Shown here in pieces: positions 40,354-48,042 of a stretch of 64,000 bases of DNA. How positions within the stretch are numbered: the first letter of the stretch is position 1; every line of letters starts with the position of its first letter. The translations under genes and the position numbers were made by a program. The notes below the pieces were generated by a model that worked only from the letters and a program-made list of their open reading frames with translations, did no database searches and was not told the DNA's origin. The DNA comes from Lachnospira multipara LB2003 (GTDB lineage: Bacteria; Bacillota; Clostridia; Lachnospirales; Lachnospiraceae): the NCBI RefSeq assembly GCF_000702205.1, contig NZ_JNKW01000004.1, positions 62,001 to 126,000 of the forward strand, in the 5' to 3' direction.

Positions 40354-40887
40354 TTACATTAATTTCACGTCTGTGAAATCAATTTCGACCGGTGTTTCAC
40401 GGCCAAACATTTCAACGTTAATAGTAAGTACTTGCTTACTTTCGTTGATACTAGTAATCTCTCCAATAGTGTCTTCCCAAGCACCAGAAAGAATCATTAC
40501 CTTATCTCCAACCTTACCGTCGAACTGAACTGTTTCTTTCAATTCTCCTGTTGGAAGGTTAATTCCTAATGACTTGATTTCACTTGGAGTTAATGGAACT
40601 GGTTTTGATCCAGGTCCTACGAATCCTGTAACGCCTCTTGTATTACGAACGACATACCAACTATCATCATTCATAACCATTTTGATAAGGACATATCCAG
40701 GAAGCATCTTCTTTTGAGCAGTCTTCTTAGAGCCGTCCTTAACTTCGACTACAGTCTCGAGAGGAACGAGCACTTCTAGAATCTGGTCTTGAAGATTTCT
40801 GTTTTCAACTGTTTTTTCTATGTTGGCCTTTACTTTATTCTCATAACCGGAATAAGTATGAACAACATACCATTTTGCTTCGTCCAT
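40354..40887 (-). CDS. nusG: Transcription termination/antitermination protein NusG
   Basis: 177 residues, MDEAKWYVVHTYSGYENKVK. N-terminal NGN domain with the MLPGYVLIKM and VVRNTRGVTGFVG motifs binds RNA polymerase; C-terminal KOW domain with VGDKVMILSGAWEDTIGEI-like sequence (about 124-143). Overlapping function with transcription-translation coupling. Nineteen bases downstream of secE. Confidence 0.98.
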   Translation of the reverse strand: MDEAKWYVVHTYSGYENKVKANIEKTVENRNLQDQILEVLVPLETVVEVKDGSKKTAQKKMLPGYVLIKMVMNDDSWYVVRNTRGVTGFVGPGSKPVPLTPSEIKSLGINLPTGELKETVQFDGKVGDKVMILSGAWEDTIGEITSINESKQVLTINVEMFGRETPVEIDFTDVKLM

Positions 40888-40905
40888 TCTATCACCTTTT
40901 CCTTA

Positions 40906-41106
40906 TTATTTTACGATGAATTCAATACCAAAGCGGACAATTAAATCCACTACCGCAATAATTACACCTAATAATACGGATACAAATAGAACTGAAACTG
41001 TCTCTCTAGTAAGTGTCTGACGATCTGGCCAAACAATTTTAGAAAATTCTGCCTTTAATCCTTTAAACCAGCTCTTCTTCTGCTTTTTAACGTTAGCTTC
41101 GCTCAT
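40906..41106 (-). CDS. secE: Protein translocase subunit SecE
   Basis: 66 residues, a short basic N-terminus (KKQKKSWFKGLKAEFSKIVWPDRQTLTRETV), then one membrane span (VLFVSVLLGVIIAVVDLIV). The EFSKIVWPDRQ motif is the SecE signature. Between rpmG and nusG as in most Firmicutes. Confidence 0.97.
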   Translation of the reverse strand: MSEANVKKQKKSWFKGLKAEFSKIVWPDRQTLTRETVSVLFVSVLLGVIIAVVDLIVRFGIEFIVK

Positions 41107-41127
41107 AATTGCACCTCACTGTTTAGA

Positions 41128-41277
41128 TTACTTTGTTTCCTTGTGTAATGTGTGTGACTTACAGAACTTGCAGTACTTCTTAGTTTCCATTCTGTCAGGA
41201 TGTGTCTTCTTATCCTTAGTTGTGTTGTAGTTACGCTGTTTACACTCTGTACATGCCAATGTTATCTTTATACGCAC
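41128..41277 (-). CDS. rpmG: 50S ribosomal protein L33
   Basis: 49 residues read directly from the sequence: GTG start, [17 protein letters not shown]..., with zinc ligands CTEC (about 9-12) and CKFC (about 36-39). This is the zinc-binding form of L33. GGAGGTGG precedes the start. First gene of the rpmG-secE-nusG-rplK-rplA run. No tRNA-Trp gene lies between rpmG and secE. Confidence 0.93.
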   Translation of the reverse strand: MRIKITLACTECKQRNYNTTKDKKTHPDRMETKKYCKFCKSHTLHKETK

Positions 41278-41405
41278 AACTTCCACCTCCAATTTACTTA
41301 ATTTTGTAGGTGTTTATAACACCAATTGGTAGCTTTAATTTATGCTTAAATTATAGGGTTATTTAATTTAGGGCATAAAAAAAAGACCTCTTCCATAGCC
41401 GTTCT

Positions 41406-41435
41406 AATATATCACAGTCAAAACAACATAGTCAA
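41406..41435 (-). promoter_or_regulatory. Sigma-A promoter of rpmG-secE-nusG
   Basis: TTGACT (41430-41435), 18 bases, TATATT (41406-41411) on the minus strand; leader of about 120 bases before rpmG. Confidence 0.6.
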
Positions 41436-41495
41436 CATGAAAATTAAAAAATATTCTTTTGGTAATATTTTATTATCAAATATATCAAATTTTGC

Positions 41496-41524
41496 TTTAC
41501 AAATGTTTAGTACCATGGTACTAT
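41496..41524 (+). promoter_or_regulatory. Promoter with palindromic operator candidate
   Basis: TTTACA (41496-41501), 17 bases, TACTAT (41519-41524). The perfect 16-bp palindrome TAGTACCATGGTACTA (41508-41523) fills the spacer and overlaps the -10 element, so a repressor bound there would block the promoter. No SigD-type motif is present. Confidence 0.5.
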
Positions 41525-41627
41525 AAGATTAAGATAAAGGATGGATTAGTATGTAATTTTATAATTTAGTAGGGAAAGGATTCCTATTACTATCTATATT
41601 GATTATACAGACAAGGAGGTGACTGTT

Positions 41628-42950
41628 ATGATCAGTAGCGTGTACGATTACTATTTGTCCCAGTATGGACACAAAAGTAATGCCAAGTACGATTCGCATA
41701 CCAAGAATGAGTTAAAAAATACATATAACAAAGTAATAAAGCATAACAGTCTTACTCCAACCTATAAGACTGATACTTCTAATGATGCGCTTAAATATGC
41801 CATCGACCTTAAAGAGAATGCTAGAGAGCTTAGTAATATTGCCAATGATTTATCTAGCGAAGACGGAACTAGCTTAGTATATAAAAAAGCAGCCATTTCA
41901 AGTAATCCTGATGTTGTAGAAGCAATTTATATAGGTGATTCCAAAAAAGACTTAGACACGTTAAGCATAAGCGTAGAACGCTTAGCAAGCAATCAGGTTA
42001 ACACTGGAAATTATTTGCAGCCAAATACTAGTCTTTTTGAAGCAGGGGATTATTCCTTTGATTTAAGCATACATAATATAACCTATGAATTTCAGTTTAA
42101 GGTATATGACAACGAATCAAATCTTGATGTACAAGAGAATATATCAAGACTAATTAATAATTCAAATATAGGACTCTCATCACAGATACTAACTAATAAT
42201 CTAGGAAATACTGCACTAAGCATAGAGTCCAAAGCCACAGGTATAAAAAATGTAAAGCCTATTATTTTTAATATAATGGCTAACACAGATACAAGTGGCG
42301 ATGAATTAACCAATGACGAAACTTCCAATAAACAAGTTCGCAATTCTAATCTAATGCGAACGCTAGGCTTAAATAGGATTTCCCAATTTCCTACTAATGC
42401 CTCTTATACAATTAATGGAGATCAAAGAGCAAGTCCTAATAATGATGTTATTTATAACAAAGAATTTGTTCTTAATCTTAAGGCCGTCTCCGAGGAGCCG
42501 GTTACTGTAAGTCTTCTTGCAGATGCAGATTCAATAGTAGAATCCATTGAGGAGCTTGTATCCGGCTACAACAAGTTGATTTCAGTAGCTACGGATGAAA
42601 CCAATAACAGATTTGGTGGCAACGAGAAGCTACGTAAAGAGATTATCGGAATAGCAAATTCCTATAAGGAACAGCTATCAACCAACGGTCTTACAGTAGA
42701 TGACCATGGTTTAATAAACGTAGATAAAGGGCAAATTGTTGAACTTGCTAGAACTAACGATTTAACTGGTATTTTCAATGATTTAAATTCATTTAAGAGT
42801 AACATTCAGAAGAAGGCTGAAGAAATATCTCTTGACCCAATGAACTACGTAAACAATAAGATTGTGGCTTATAAAAATCCACAAAGAACAACTACTGACC
42901 CATACAACCCTTCTGCCTATAGCGGAATGATGTTTAATGGGTATACGTAG
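41628..42950 (+). CDS. FliD-like (flagellar cap-related) protein
   Basis: 440 residues from the ATG at 41628, after AAGGAGGTGA; a GTG three codons upstream overlaps that site. N-terminus MISSVYDYYLSQYGHKSNAKY is polar and not a signal peptide. Residues about 105-195 (LDTLSISVERLASNQVN... GDYSFDLSIHNITYEF... NLDVQENISRLINNSNIGLSSQIL) follow the pattern of the FliD N-terminal domain, and the C-terminal part has helical cap-like sequence (VESIEELVSGYNKLISVA). It is shorter than FliD, and a true fliD is at the right end of the window, so this may be a second cap-like or hook-associated protein. It stands alone on the plus strand. Confidence 0.55.
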   Translation: MISSVYDYYLSQYGHKSNAKYDSHTKNELKNTYNKVIKHNSLTPTYKTDTSNDALKYAIDLKENARELSNIANDLSSEDGTSLVYKKAAISSNPDVVEAIYIGDSKKDLDTLSISVERLASNQVNTGNYLQPNTSLFEAGDYSFDLSIHNITYEFQFKVYDNESNLDVQENISRLINNSNIGLSSQILTNNLGNTALSIESKATGIKNVKPIIFNIMANTDTSGDELTNDETSNKQVRNSNLMRTLGLNRISQFPTNASYTINGDQRASPNNDVIYNKEFVLNLKAVSEEPVTVSLLADADSIVESIEELVSGYNKLISVATDETNNRFGGNEKLRKEIIGIANSYKEQLSTNGLTVDDHGLINVDKGQIVELARTNDLTGIFNDLNSFKSNIQKKAEEISLDPMNYVNNKIVAYKNPQRTTTDPYNPSAYSGMMFNGYT

Positions 42951-42991
42951 CAGCAAGTTTTATACTTGCACCCTAAAGCACATCAAATATT

Positions 42992-43026
42992 AAAGCGCTT
43001 ATAACATATGTTATAAGCGCTTTTTT
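42992..43026 (+). terminator. Terminator after the FliD-like gene
   Basis: AAGCGCTTATAACAT pairs with ATGTTATAAGCGCTT, followed by TTTT. Because the stem is a perfect palindrome, it may work in both directions and also terminate the minus-strand locus at 43167. Confidence 0.85.
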
Positions 43027-43166
43027 ATTAACTTCTCTACAATTTTAACCCCACCCCCTTTTTAGTTTCTGCCTTCTTGGATGCATCCGCGAGATTCTGC
43101 TTCTGGTGCAGAATCTGATACATTTACCACACTATCCTTGCCTTATTGTTTCAACACTTTTTTCGT
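43027..43166. other. Intergenic stretch with an 8-bp hairpin
   Basis: Contains GATTCTGC / GCAGAATC (43091-43115 region) preceded by TGCATCCGCGA. The same TGCATCCGCGA occurs on the minus strand near 24196-24206, right next to the double-hairpin repeat. It may be a fragment of a second repeat family; nothing coding is seen. Confidence 0.35.
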
Positions 43167-44344
43167 TCACAAAATGGAATACCACGCATTGTCAAGCTTG
43201 CTATACCCATCAAAAATCATATCCTGGTCCATATCTTTCAGCCCATTTTTCCCATATTGAACTTTTAATATCAGATCTGACATATTATTCCATCCTTTAT
43301 TCGCAACCTTTGATAACAAATCCCTGACCCAGTTTTGCATCTGGTCACGATAATCTGATGGTACTGTCTTTTCAATGCTTTGATCTGCTATTTCCAGCAC
43401 ATCCTTCCCTTCATCTGTATAAAATGAGCCGTTCTTTTGAATCAGATCATTCAATTTTAGACCAGTCAATTCATTTATACGTGCGAAGGCTTGATATTTA
43501 GTATTCGCTTCTTCCGATATTTGAATACTATTACAATTATCCTGTGTGCTTAGCTTGTATAAATGCAAAAACAGGTTCTTCCCATTCGTTCCGACATTCA
43601 TACCTTCTTCTATCATATCTTTTATTGTGTCTTCAATACCGCTAACAGAAATGTATTTGCTGTACGGATCAACAGAAATAATACAATTGTCTTGTATCTC
43701 ATTAGGATCAATTCCGGTATCTCTTAAAATATTGTCAATTTGAGTATTAATCACACGTCGTTCCCATTGTAATCGATCATGATCCATTACATCTGAATTA
43801 AATTCCATACCTCTAAACAGAGAATCCGAGAAATTAACTCCTCTGACATGTCCAGTGTTCAAATACGACTTTTCATTCCTATACCCAGCCATTCTCTCTT
43901 CTTCAGAAAGATCTCTTTCGTATATAGCGGAATACTTATTAAAATACTTGTTGTTCAAATATTCATCTGTATCGCCGTACCTCTTTGCAGCTGCCGAAAC
44001 TTTTGAATACTTTTCGTCTAGTGCTGCTTTAAGTGCCGAAATCAAATCATGATACTTCACAGCACTTTTATCTATACTTGTCCCGGCATTTTTTATTTCT
44101 GTATCGTTTTTTCCCTCGCCTCCTGTATGTATCCTGTAATATCAATTGTTTTATCTACATATCGTGTCTCACATTTAAAGTCATTGCAACCGTATGACAT
44201 CATCAACTTTGCATCATTGCTTATGCTGTAACTGTCTTTTACGGATGTGCACTCCAGCGAGCTTTTCAATTCTTTTTTTCCACTTGATACATAAGATGGC
44301 TTTATCTGATTAGTTACTACCTGATTGTCAAAACGAATGTTCAT
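43167..44344 (-). pseudogene. DUF4885-like gene broken by a frameshift
   Basis: Two minus-strand frames: an 83-codon part from the ATG at 44344 (MNIRFDNQVVTNQIKPSY..., ending TAA at 44093) and a 297-codon part ending at 43167. The second frame is open upstream of its first GTG (44060) through KNDTEIKNAGTSIDKSA, and overlaps the first frame at GAGGGAAAAAACG (near 44107), so a one-base slip in the A-run would join them into about 390 residues. No ribosome site precedes the GTG. The long part (DLSEEERMAGYRNEKSYL, NILRDTGIDPNE) resembles DUF4885 proteins of Clostridia, recognised from memory. Base composition is less AT-rich than its neighbours. An assembly error, a true pseudogene or two proteins are all possible. 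Confidence 0.55.
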
Positions 44345-44357
44345 CTTTTATATCACC

Positions 44358-44699
44358 TCAATATGTTGTGTAGTCTGTAAATGCCATATCATATTCCCAG
44401 TTGAGCGTAAGTTTAACATTTTTCATGGTAGATTTTGCTGTTGCAAGCGCATTATATTTAAATTTCCATTGCTGTTTAGCCTCAATGTCATCGCTTGAAT
44501 TAATCGTATAACTTCCGCTTGATGAGCTTGCATATGTAGATGTATACCACGTTCCATCCACTCTTAACATGTGGTGAACATTACCCTGGCTTGGCGTCTG
44601 TGTTCCGCTTGTAGAAGCAGACGTTACAATAGCATGTGGGGGTATCGTTGTATTATTTGTAAGATTAAGCGTTAATTCTGTGGAATCCGCACCGGAAGG
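44358..44699 (-). pseudogene. Truncated beta-rich protein remnant
   Basis: An open frame of 113 codons runs from immediately after the TAA of the upstream gene (44700) to 44358, reading PSGADSTELTLNLTNNTTIPPHA... ending NWEYDMAFTDYTTY. The only ATG is at 44570; there is no ribosome site for it and the conserved-looking part extends upstream of it. It is therefore likely the C-terminal end of a longer Ser/Thr-rich extracellular-type protein that lost its beginning through a deletion joined exactly at the neighbour's stop codon. I do not recognise the family. Confidence 0.5.
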
Positions 44700-45068
44700 T
44701 TAAGCTGCAGCAATCTTTAAATCAGCTTCACGCTTAAAGTCTTCAACAAACTTTAAAATGCCTGTAAATGCTTCAACTCTTGCAGCATCATCTTCATCCT
44801 GATTAGCCTTATTTAATTCAAGAACATAAGCATTAACTTCATCCTGATCAATAACTGCGCCATTAGGATTAATCATATCCTGTGTAGAACCATAGATACT
44901 AAAAATCCAATAAAGGCCCATTAAGATATGATGCATATATTCGTCTGTATCTGGAAGTTTGTTGCCAGAATATTCATCAATAATACGACTAATAGCTGTA
45001 ATAAGCTTTTCGCAATATGGGCTTGCTGCCTGTAATGCTTCAATCTGTTCTAATTCTAATTTACTCAT
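44700..45068 (-). CDS. SigD-regulated conserved protein of unknown function
   Basis: 122 residues, MSKLELEQIEALQAASPYCEK, mostly helical and acidic, with no signal peptide, membrane segment or catalytic motif that I recognise (LPDTDEYMHHILMGLYWIFSIYG and QDEDDAARVEAFTGILKFVEDF are its distinctive parts). AAGGAGG precedes the ATG. It is preceded by a SigD-type promoter identical in form to those of the flagellins and by a highly folded leader of about 190 bases, so it belongs to the motility regulon. A small flagellar accessory or chaperone role is a guess. Confidence 0.7.
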   Translation of the reverse strand: MSKLELEQIEALQAASPYCEKLITAISRIIDEYSGNKLPDTDEYMHHILMGLYWIFSIYGSTQDMINPNGAVIDQDEVNAYVLELNKANQDEDDAARVEAFTGILKFVEDFKREADLKIAAA

Positions 45069-45079
45069 AAGTAAACCTC

Positions 45080-45243
45080 CTTACTCTACCGACAAAGCGG
45101 TAATTATCCAAATATCCACCTTTACAATAAAGGTATGTTTTTGTAGAACAGCTGGCGCCTATACGCTAAAAAAGGTTATTCAAATATATAATAACGATTT
45201 GTGGTACATGCGTAACAACTACTTAATTGACGCCAGCCCTACA
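45080..45243 (-). ncRNA. Structured 5' leader with three-way junction
   Basis: In transcript order: closing helix GTAG-G-GCTGGCG (45231-45242) pairs with CGCCAGC...CTAC (45143-45157), enclosing hairpin TTGT-TAC / GTA-ACAA (45199-45218) and hairpin GTTATT / AATAAC (45175-45195). It is followed by ACCTTTA / TAAAGGT (loop TTG, about 45117-45133) and TACCG / CGGTA (45087-45102), which ends just before the AAGGAGG site. No U-run terminator is present, so control of translation would be the likely mode. It does not match a riboswitch class I know (checked by eye for c-di-GMP-I and FMN cores). Confidence 0.6.
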
Positions 45244-45258
45244 GCACATCTGTAATAT

Positions 45259-45284
45259 ATATCGGAACAACCTTTTTATTCTTA
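45259..45284 (-). promoter_or_regulatory. SigD/sigma-28 promoter
   Basis: GGGTTAAG (TAAG at 45281-45284), 14 bases, TCCGATAT (45259-45266) on the minus strand. Same form as three flagellin promoters in this window. Confidence 0.75.
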
Positions 45285-45290
45285 ACCCTT

Positions 45291-46682
45291 TTATTGATTT
45301 TTCAAAAATTTTTCTATAATCATCTCTTCATCATGCTCGCCATTAGCCTTAACAGGTAGTGCTTCTTGGCTTACAATGATTTTTTGTATTTCCCAACGAT
45401 AGCCTTTTTTCTCATTATATTTATCAATTAGGTGTTTAAATCTAGCCTCGTTGTCATTTTTATTAATAGGAACAATAATAGCAGTTAACATATCTGCATA
45501 TTTAATAACAAAAGTATCAGCAATGCCAGAAAGTTCAGACAACTGTTTGCATGTTACCTTTTTACTAATCTTCTCACCTGTAGCAAGCTGAATAAGATCA
45601 GGATTTGTCTTTTTAAGATGAAGTCTACCATCTGCAGTTATTTCACCATAATCCTTAGTATGGTAAACACCTCCATCAAGCGCCTTAGAAGTATATTCTG
45701 GATCAGTTTCATAACCTGCCATAATCATATCGCCGCCAATTAGTATTTCACCATCATCTGCAATACTTGCACTAACCCCATCAAATAACTCAAAGCTCTC
45801 ATCGCCAGCCTTGCCAATACCAATACAGCCAGATGTTTCAAGGGCTCCATATACGCTATAAGCTTCAACGCCCCTGTTCATCATTTCCTCAAGGTATTTC
45901 TTAGGACACTTAGCTTCACCCACAATAATTTTCTTAATTTCCTTATTATAGCCATTAACTCTATAAAGATATCTAGCCATAGCAGGTGTTATAGGAAGAA
46001 CTGTTGCATTGTAATAATAAGTATCTGCATCAATATGACGAAGACCTCTACCAACAGCAATACATGCGCCATTAGACAGTGGCCACATAAGGCCATAAAG
46101 CACAGCAAAAATTCTATGCATGCTAATAGGTGTAAGAACAGTATCATTTACACCACAAGTTAATTTACTATTAACAGCATTAGCTGCTGCCACAAGGTTT
46201 TCTGAGGTAAGGACAGCAGCCTTATCATATTCACCACCAGTAGCAGTAAACATAAGAATATTGCCCTCTCCATCCTTTTGATTTAATTTAAGTCCATCAA
46301 CATTGTCCTTTTCAGCATTCTTAATAATTCTAGCATCTGCATCAGCTAAGATGTACTGATTAGTCGATGTAAGAATAAATTCAACGCTGGCTTTGCCTAG
46401 GAGATCTTTTCTAACTTGAGAAGGAAGGAAAAAATCCACCAAAACCACGTCCTTACCTGAAACAATCGTTCCAAGCATATTAACAATCCATCTATAGGAA
46501 GATGGGCCATAAATTGCAACCCTTTGTCCCTGAAATCTCTGTAAATGAATTGCTTTATGAACAACATCATCTAATAATTGCTTATATGTCACTTCAAAAG
46601 TATCATAAATAATCGCCCTTTTATCAGGCCATTTTCTAGCAGCTTCTTCTAAAAAATTATAAATAAAACAATCTTTGTTCAT
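45291..46682 (-). CDS. Divergent ANL-superfamily adenylate-forming enzyme
   Basis: 463 residues from the ATG at 46682 after AAGGGG. Fold of acyl-CoA ligases: N-terminal TYKQLLDDVVHKA, the phosphate loop is degenerate (MFTATGGEYDKAAVLT instead of the Ser/Thr/Gly-rich SGTTGxPKG), VYGALETSG (core A5, about 281-289), YHTKDYG in place of the TGD motif, and LPVKANGEHDEE near the end where the catalytic Lys is expected. It may activate a carboxylic acid for modification of a surface glycan or be catalytically changed. Divergent from the glycosyltransferase pair. Confidence 0.75.
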   Translation of the reverse strand: MNKDCFIYNFLEEAARKWPDKRAIIYDTFEVTYKQLLDDVVHKAIHLQRFQGQRVAIYGPSSYRWIVNMLGTIVSGKDVVLVDFFLPSQVRKDLLGKASVEFILTSTNQYILADADARIIKNAEKDNVDGLKLNQKDGEGNILMFTATGGEYDKAAVLTSENLVAAANAVNSKLTCGVNDTVLTPISMHRIFAVLYGLMWPLSNGACIAVGRGLRHIDADTYYYNATVLPITPAMARYLYRVNGYNKEIKKIIVGEAKCPKKYLEEMMNRGVEAYSVYGALETSGCIGIGKAGDESFELFDGVSASIADDGEILIGGDMIMAGYETDPEYTSKALDGGVYHTKDYGEITADGRLHLKKTNPDLIQLATGEKISKKVTCKQLSELSGIADTFVIKYADMLTAIIVPINKNDNEARFKHLIDKYNEKKGYRWEIQKIIVSQEALPVKANGEHDEEMIIEKFLKNQ

Positions 46683-46721
46683 CAATATTCCCCTTAAAAT
46701 GTAATCTCATATTACAAGTAA

Positions 46722-46750
46722 ATAATAGCACAAGAAAGGTACTTTTCCAA
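46722..46750 (-). promoter_or_regulatory. Sigma-A promoter of the ANL gene
   Basis: TTGGAA (46745-46750), 17 bases, TATTAT (46722-46727) on the minus strand. Confidence 0.55.
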
Positions 46751-46768
46751 CTAAGTTTTTTAAGATTA

Positions 46769-46797
46769 TTTACATAATTTTACTATTTTGTTATAAT
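46769..46797 (+). promoter_or_regulatory. Sigma-A promoter of the plus-strand glycosyltransferases
   Basis: TTTACA (46769-46774), 17 bases, perfect TATAAT (46792-46797); back to back with the ANL promoter. Confidence 0.7.
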
Positions 46798-46846
46798 TAT
46801 ATAAGAATGTTTTGTAGCGTGAACAAGTTAAGAATTTGGGGGATTT

Positions 46847-48022
46847 ATGAAGGTATTAATTTACAGATACGGAAGCATTTGTGAACCTGATATAATAAGC
46901 GGCTTAAACTATTTAGGCTTTGATACCATAGAATGTACTAAGGAAATGGAAGATAAATCCTTAAAGCCTGCAGTTGCAGCCAAGATTGTATCAGGGATAA
47001 TAATGGAGAATAAATTTGATTTTTGCTTTAGCATTAATTTTTTCCCATGGTTATCAGATATCTGCCAGCTGCTTAATTTAAAATACATAAGTTTGATTGT
47101 AGATAGTCCAGTGCTAGAGCTATATTCGGACTCAATTAAAAATCCCGTAAATAAAATCTTCTTATTTGACCTAGAGCTATTTAATAGCTTTAATAAATTT
47201 AACCCGGCTAATATATTTCATATCCCCCTATTTGCTAATACAAGGCGAATTGATGACCTTATAAAAAACACAAGTAAAGAAGTCAAAGAAAAATATAAAT
47301 CTGACATATCATTTATAGGTTCAACCTACGAAGAAAAAAACATCTATACTAGCAAAGAAATGTCCGATTATAACAGGGGCTTCCACGACTCTATAGTAGA
47401 GGCGCAATCAAGAATCTCTGGGCTAAATCTACTATATGACTTAATTGATGAAAATTTTACAGATGAATTTTTAAAAAAATCCCAGGGCTTGCTCTTTTTA
47501 CCAAAGGATAGTAGTAATGGGGATATTAAAGCTTTAGTTAGTGATGCTTATTTAAGCTATAGAGCTAGCTTCCTTGAAAGGCATCGAATACTTTTTGAAC
47601 TATCAAAGGAATTTAATGTGGATTTATACACTGCAAGTAATATCTCTAATCTTCCAAATGTTAATTATAGAGGAATGGCAAGAACACTTACAGAAATGCC
47701 ACTGATTTTTAATATGAGTAAAATCAATCTAAATATCACTTCAAAAGCTATAAAATCAGGGCTTCCATTGAGATTATTTGATTGCTTAGGAAGTGGAGGC
47801 TTTACACTAACTAACTATCAAAGTGAGCTTTTAGTTTTATTTGAAGATGGCAAAGATTTAGTTTGTTATGAAGATATAGATCATCTAAAAGAGCTTTGTA
47901 GCTATTATTTAAGCCACGAAGAAGAGCGACTAATAATTGCAAAAAATGGACATGATAAAGTAGCAAAATACCATAATGTGACCACTAGATTATTGCAAAT
48001 AATAGACATCGCATTTAAATGA
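46847..48022 (+). CDS. CgeB-like glycosyltransferase (DUF3880 / GT1-type C-terminus)
   Basis: 391 residues, MKVLIYRYGSICEPDII. N-terminal DUF3880-type Rossmann half with FDFCFSINFFPWLSDI and LIVDSPVLELYSD (about 57-97); C-terminal Glyco_trans_1_2 half with KINLNITSKAIKSGLPLRLFDCLGSGG (about 290-317) and DLVCYEDIDHL. No membrane segments. Two homologues follow immediately, and a third has the same C-terminal half. Such enzymes occur in flagellar and spore-coat glycan loci; sugar and acceptor are unknown. Confidence 0.8.
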   Translation: MKVLIYRYGSICEPDIISGLNYLGFDTIECTKEMEDKSLKPAVAAKIVSGIIMENKFDFCFSINFFPWLSDICQLLNLKYISLIVDSPVLELYSDSIKNPVNKIFLFDLELFNSFNKFNPANIFHIPLFANTRRIDDLIKNTSKEVKEKYKSDISFIGSTYEEKNIYTSKEMSDYNRGFHDSIVEAQSRISGLNLLYDLIDENFTDEFLKKSQGLLFLPKDSSNGDIKALVSDAYLSYRASFLERHRILFELSKEFNVDLYTASNISNLPNVNYRGMARTLTEMPLIFNMSKINLNITSKAIKSGLPLRLFDCLGSGGFTLTNYQSELLVLFEDGKDLVCYEDIDHLKELCSYYLSHEEERLIIAKNGHDKVAKYHNVTTRLLQIIDIAFK

Positions 48023-48042
48023 TAGATGTAAGGGGATAGAAT

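Noticed and set aside
41107-41130. tRNA-Trp gene between rpmG and secE, common in Firmicutes
   Set aside because: The gap is only about 20 bases and holds no tRNA.
44060-44120. Programmed -1 frameshifting in the DUF4885-like gene
   Set aside because: The A-run is not in the X XXY YYZ register of the upstream frame and no downstream stem or stimulator is evident, so a simple mutation or error is more likely.
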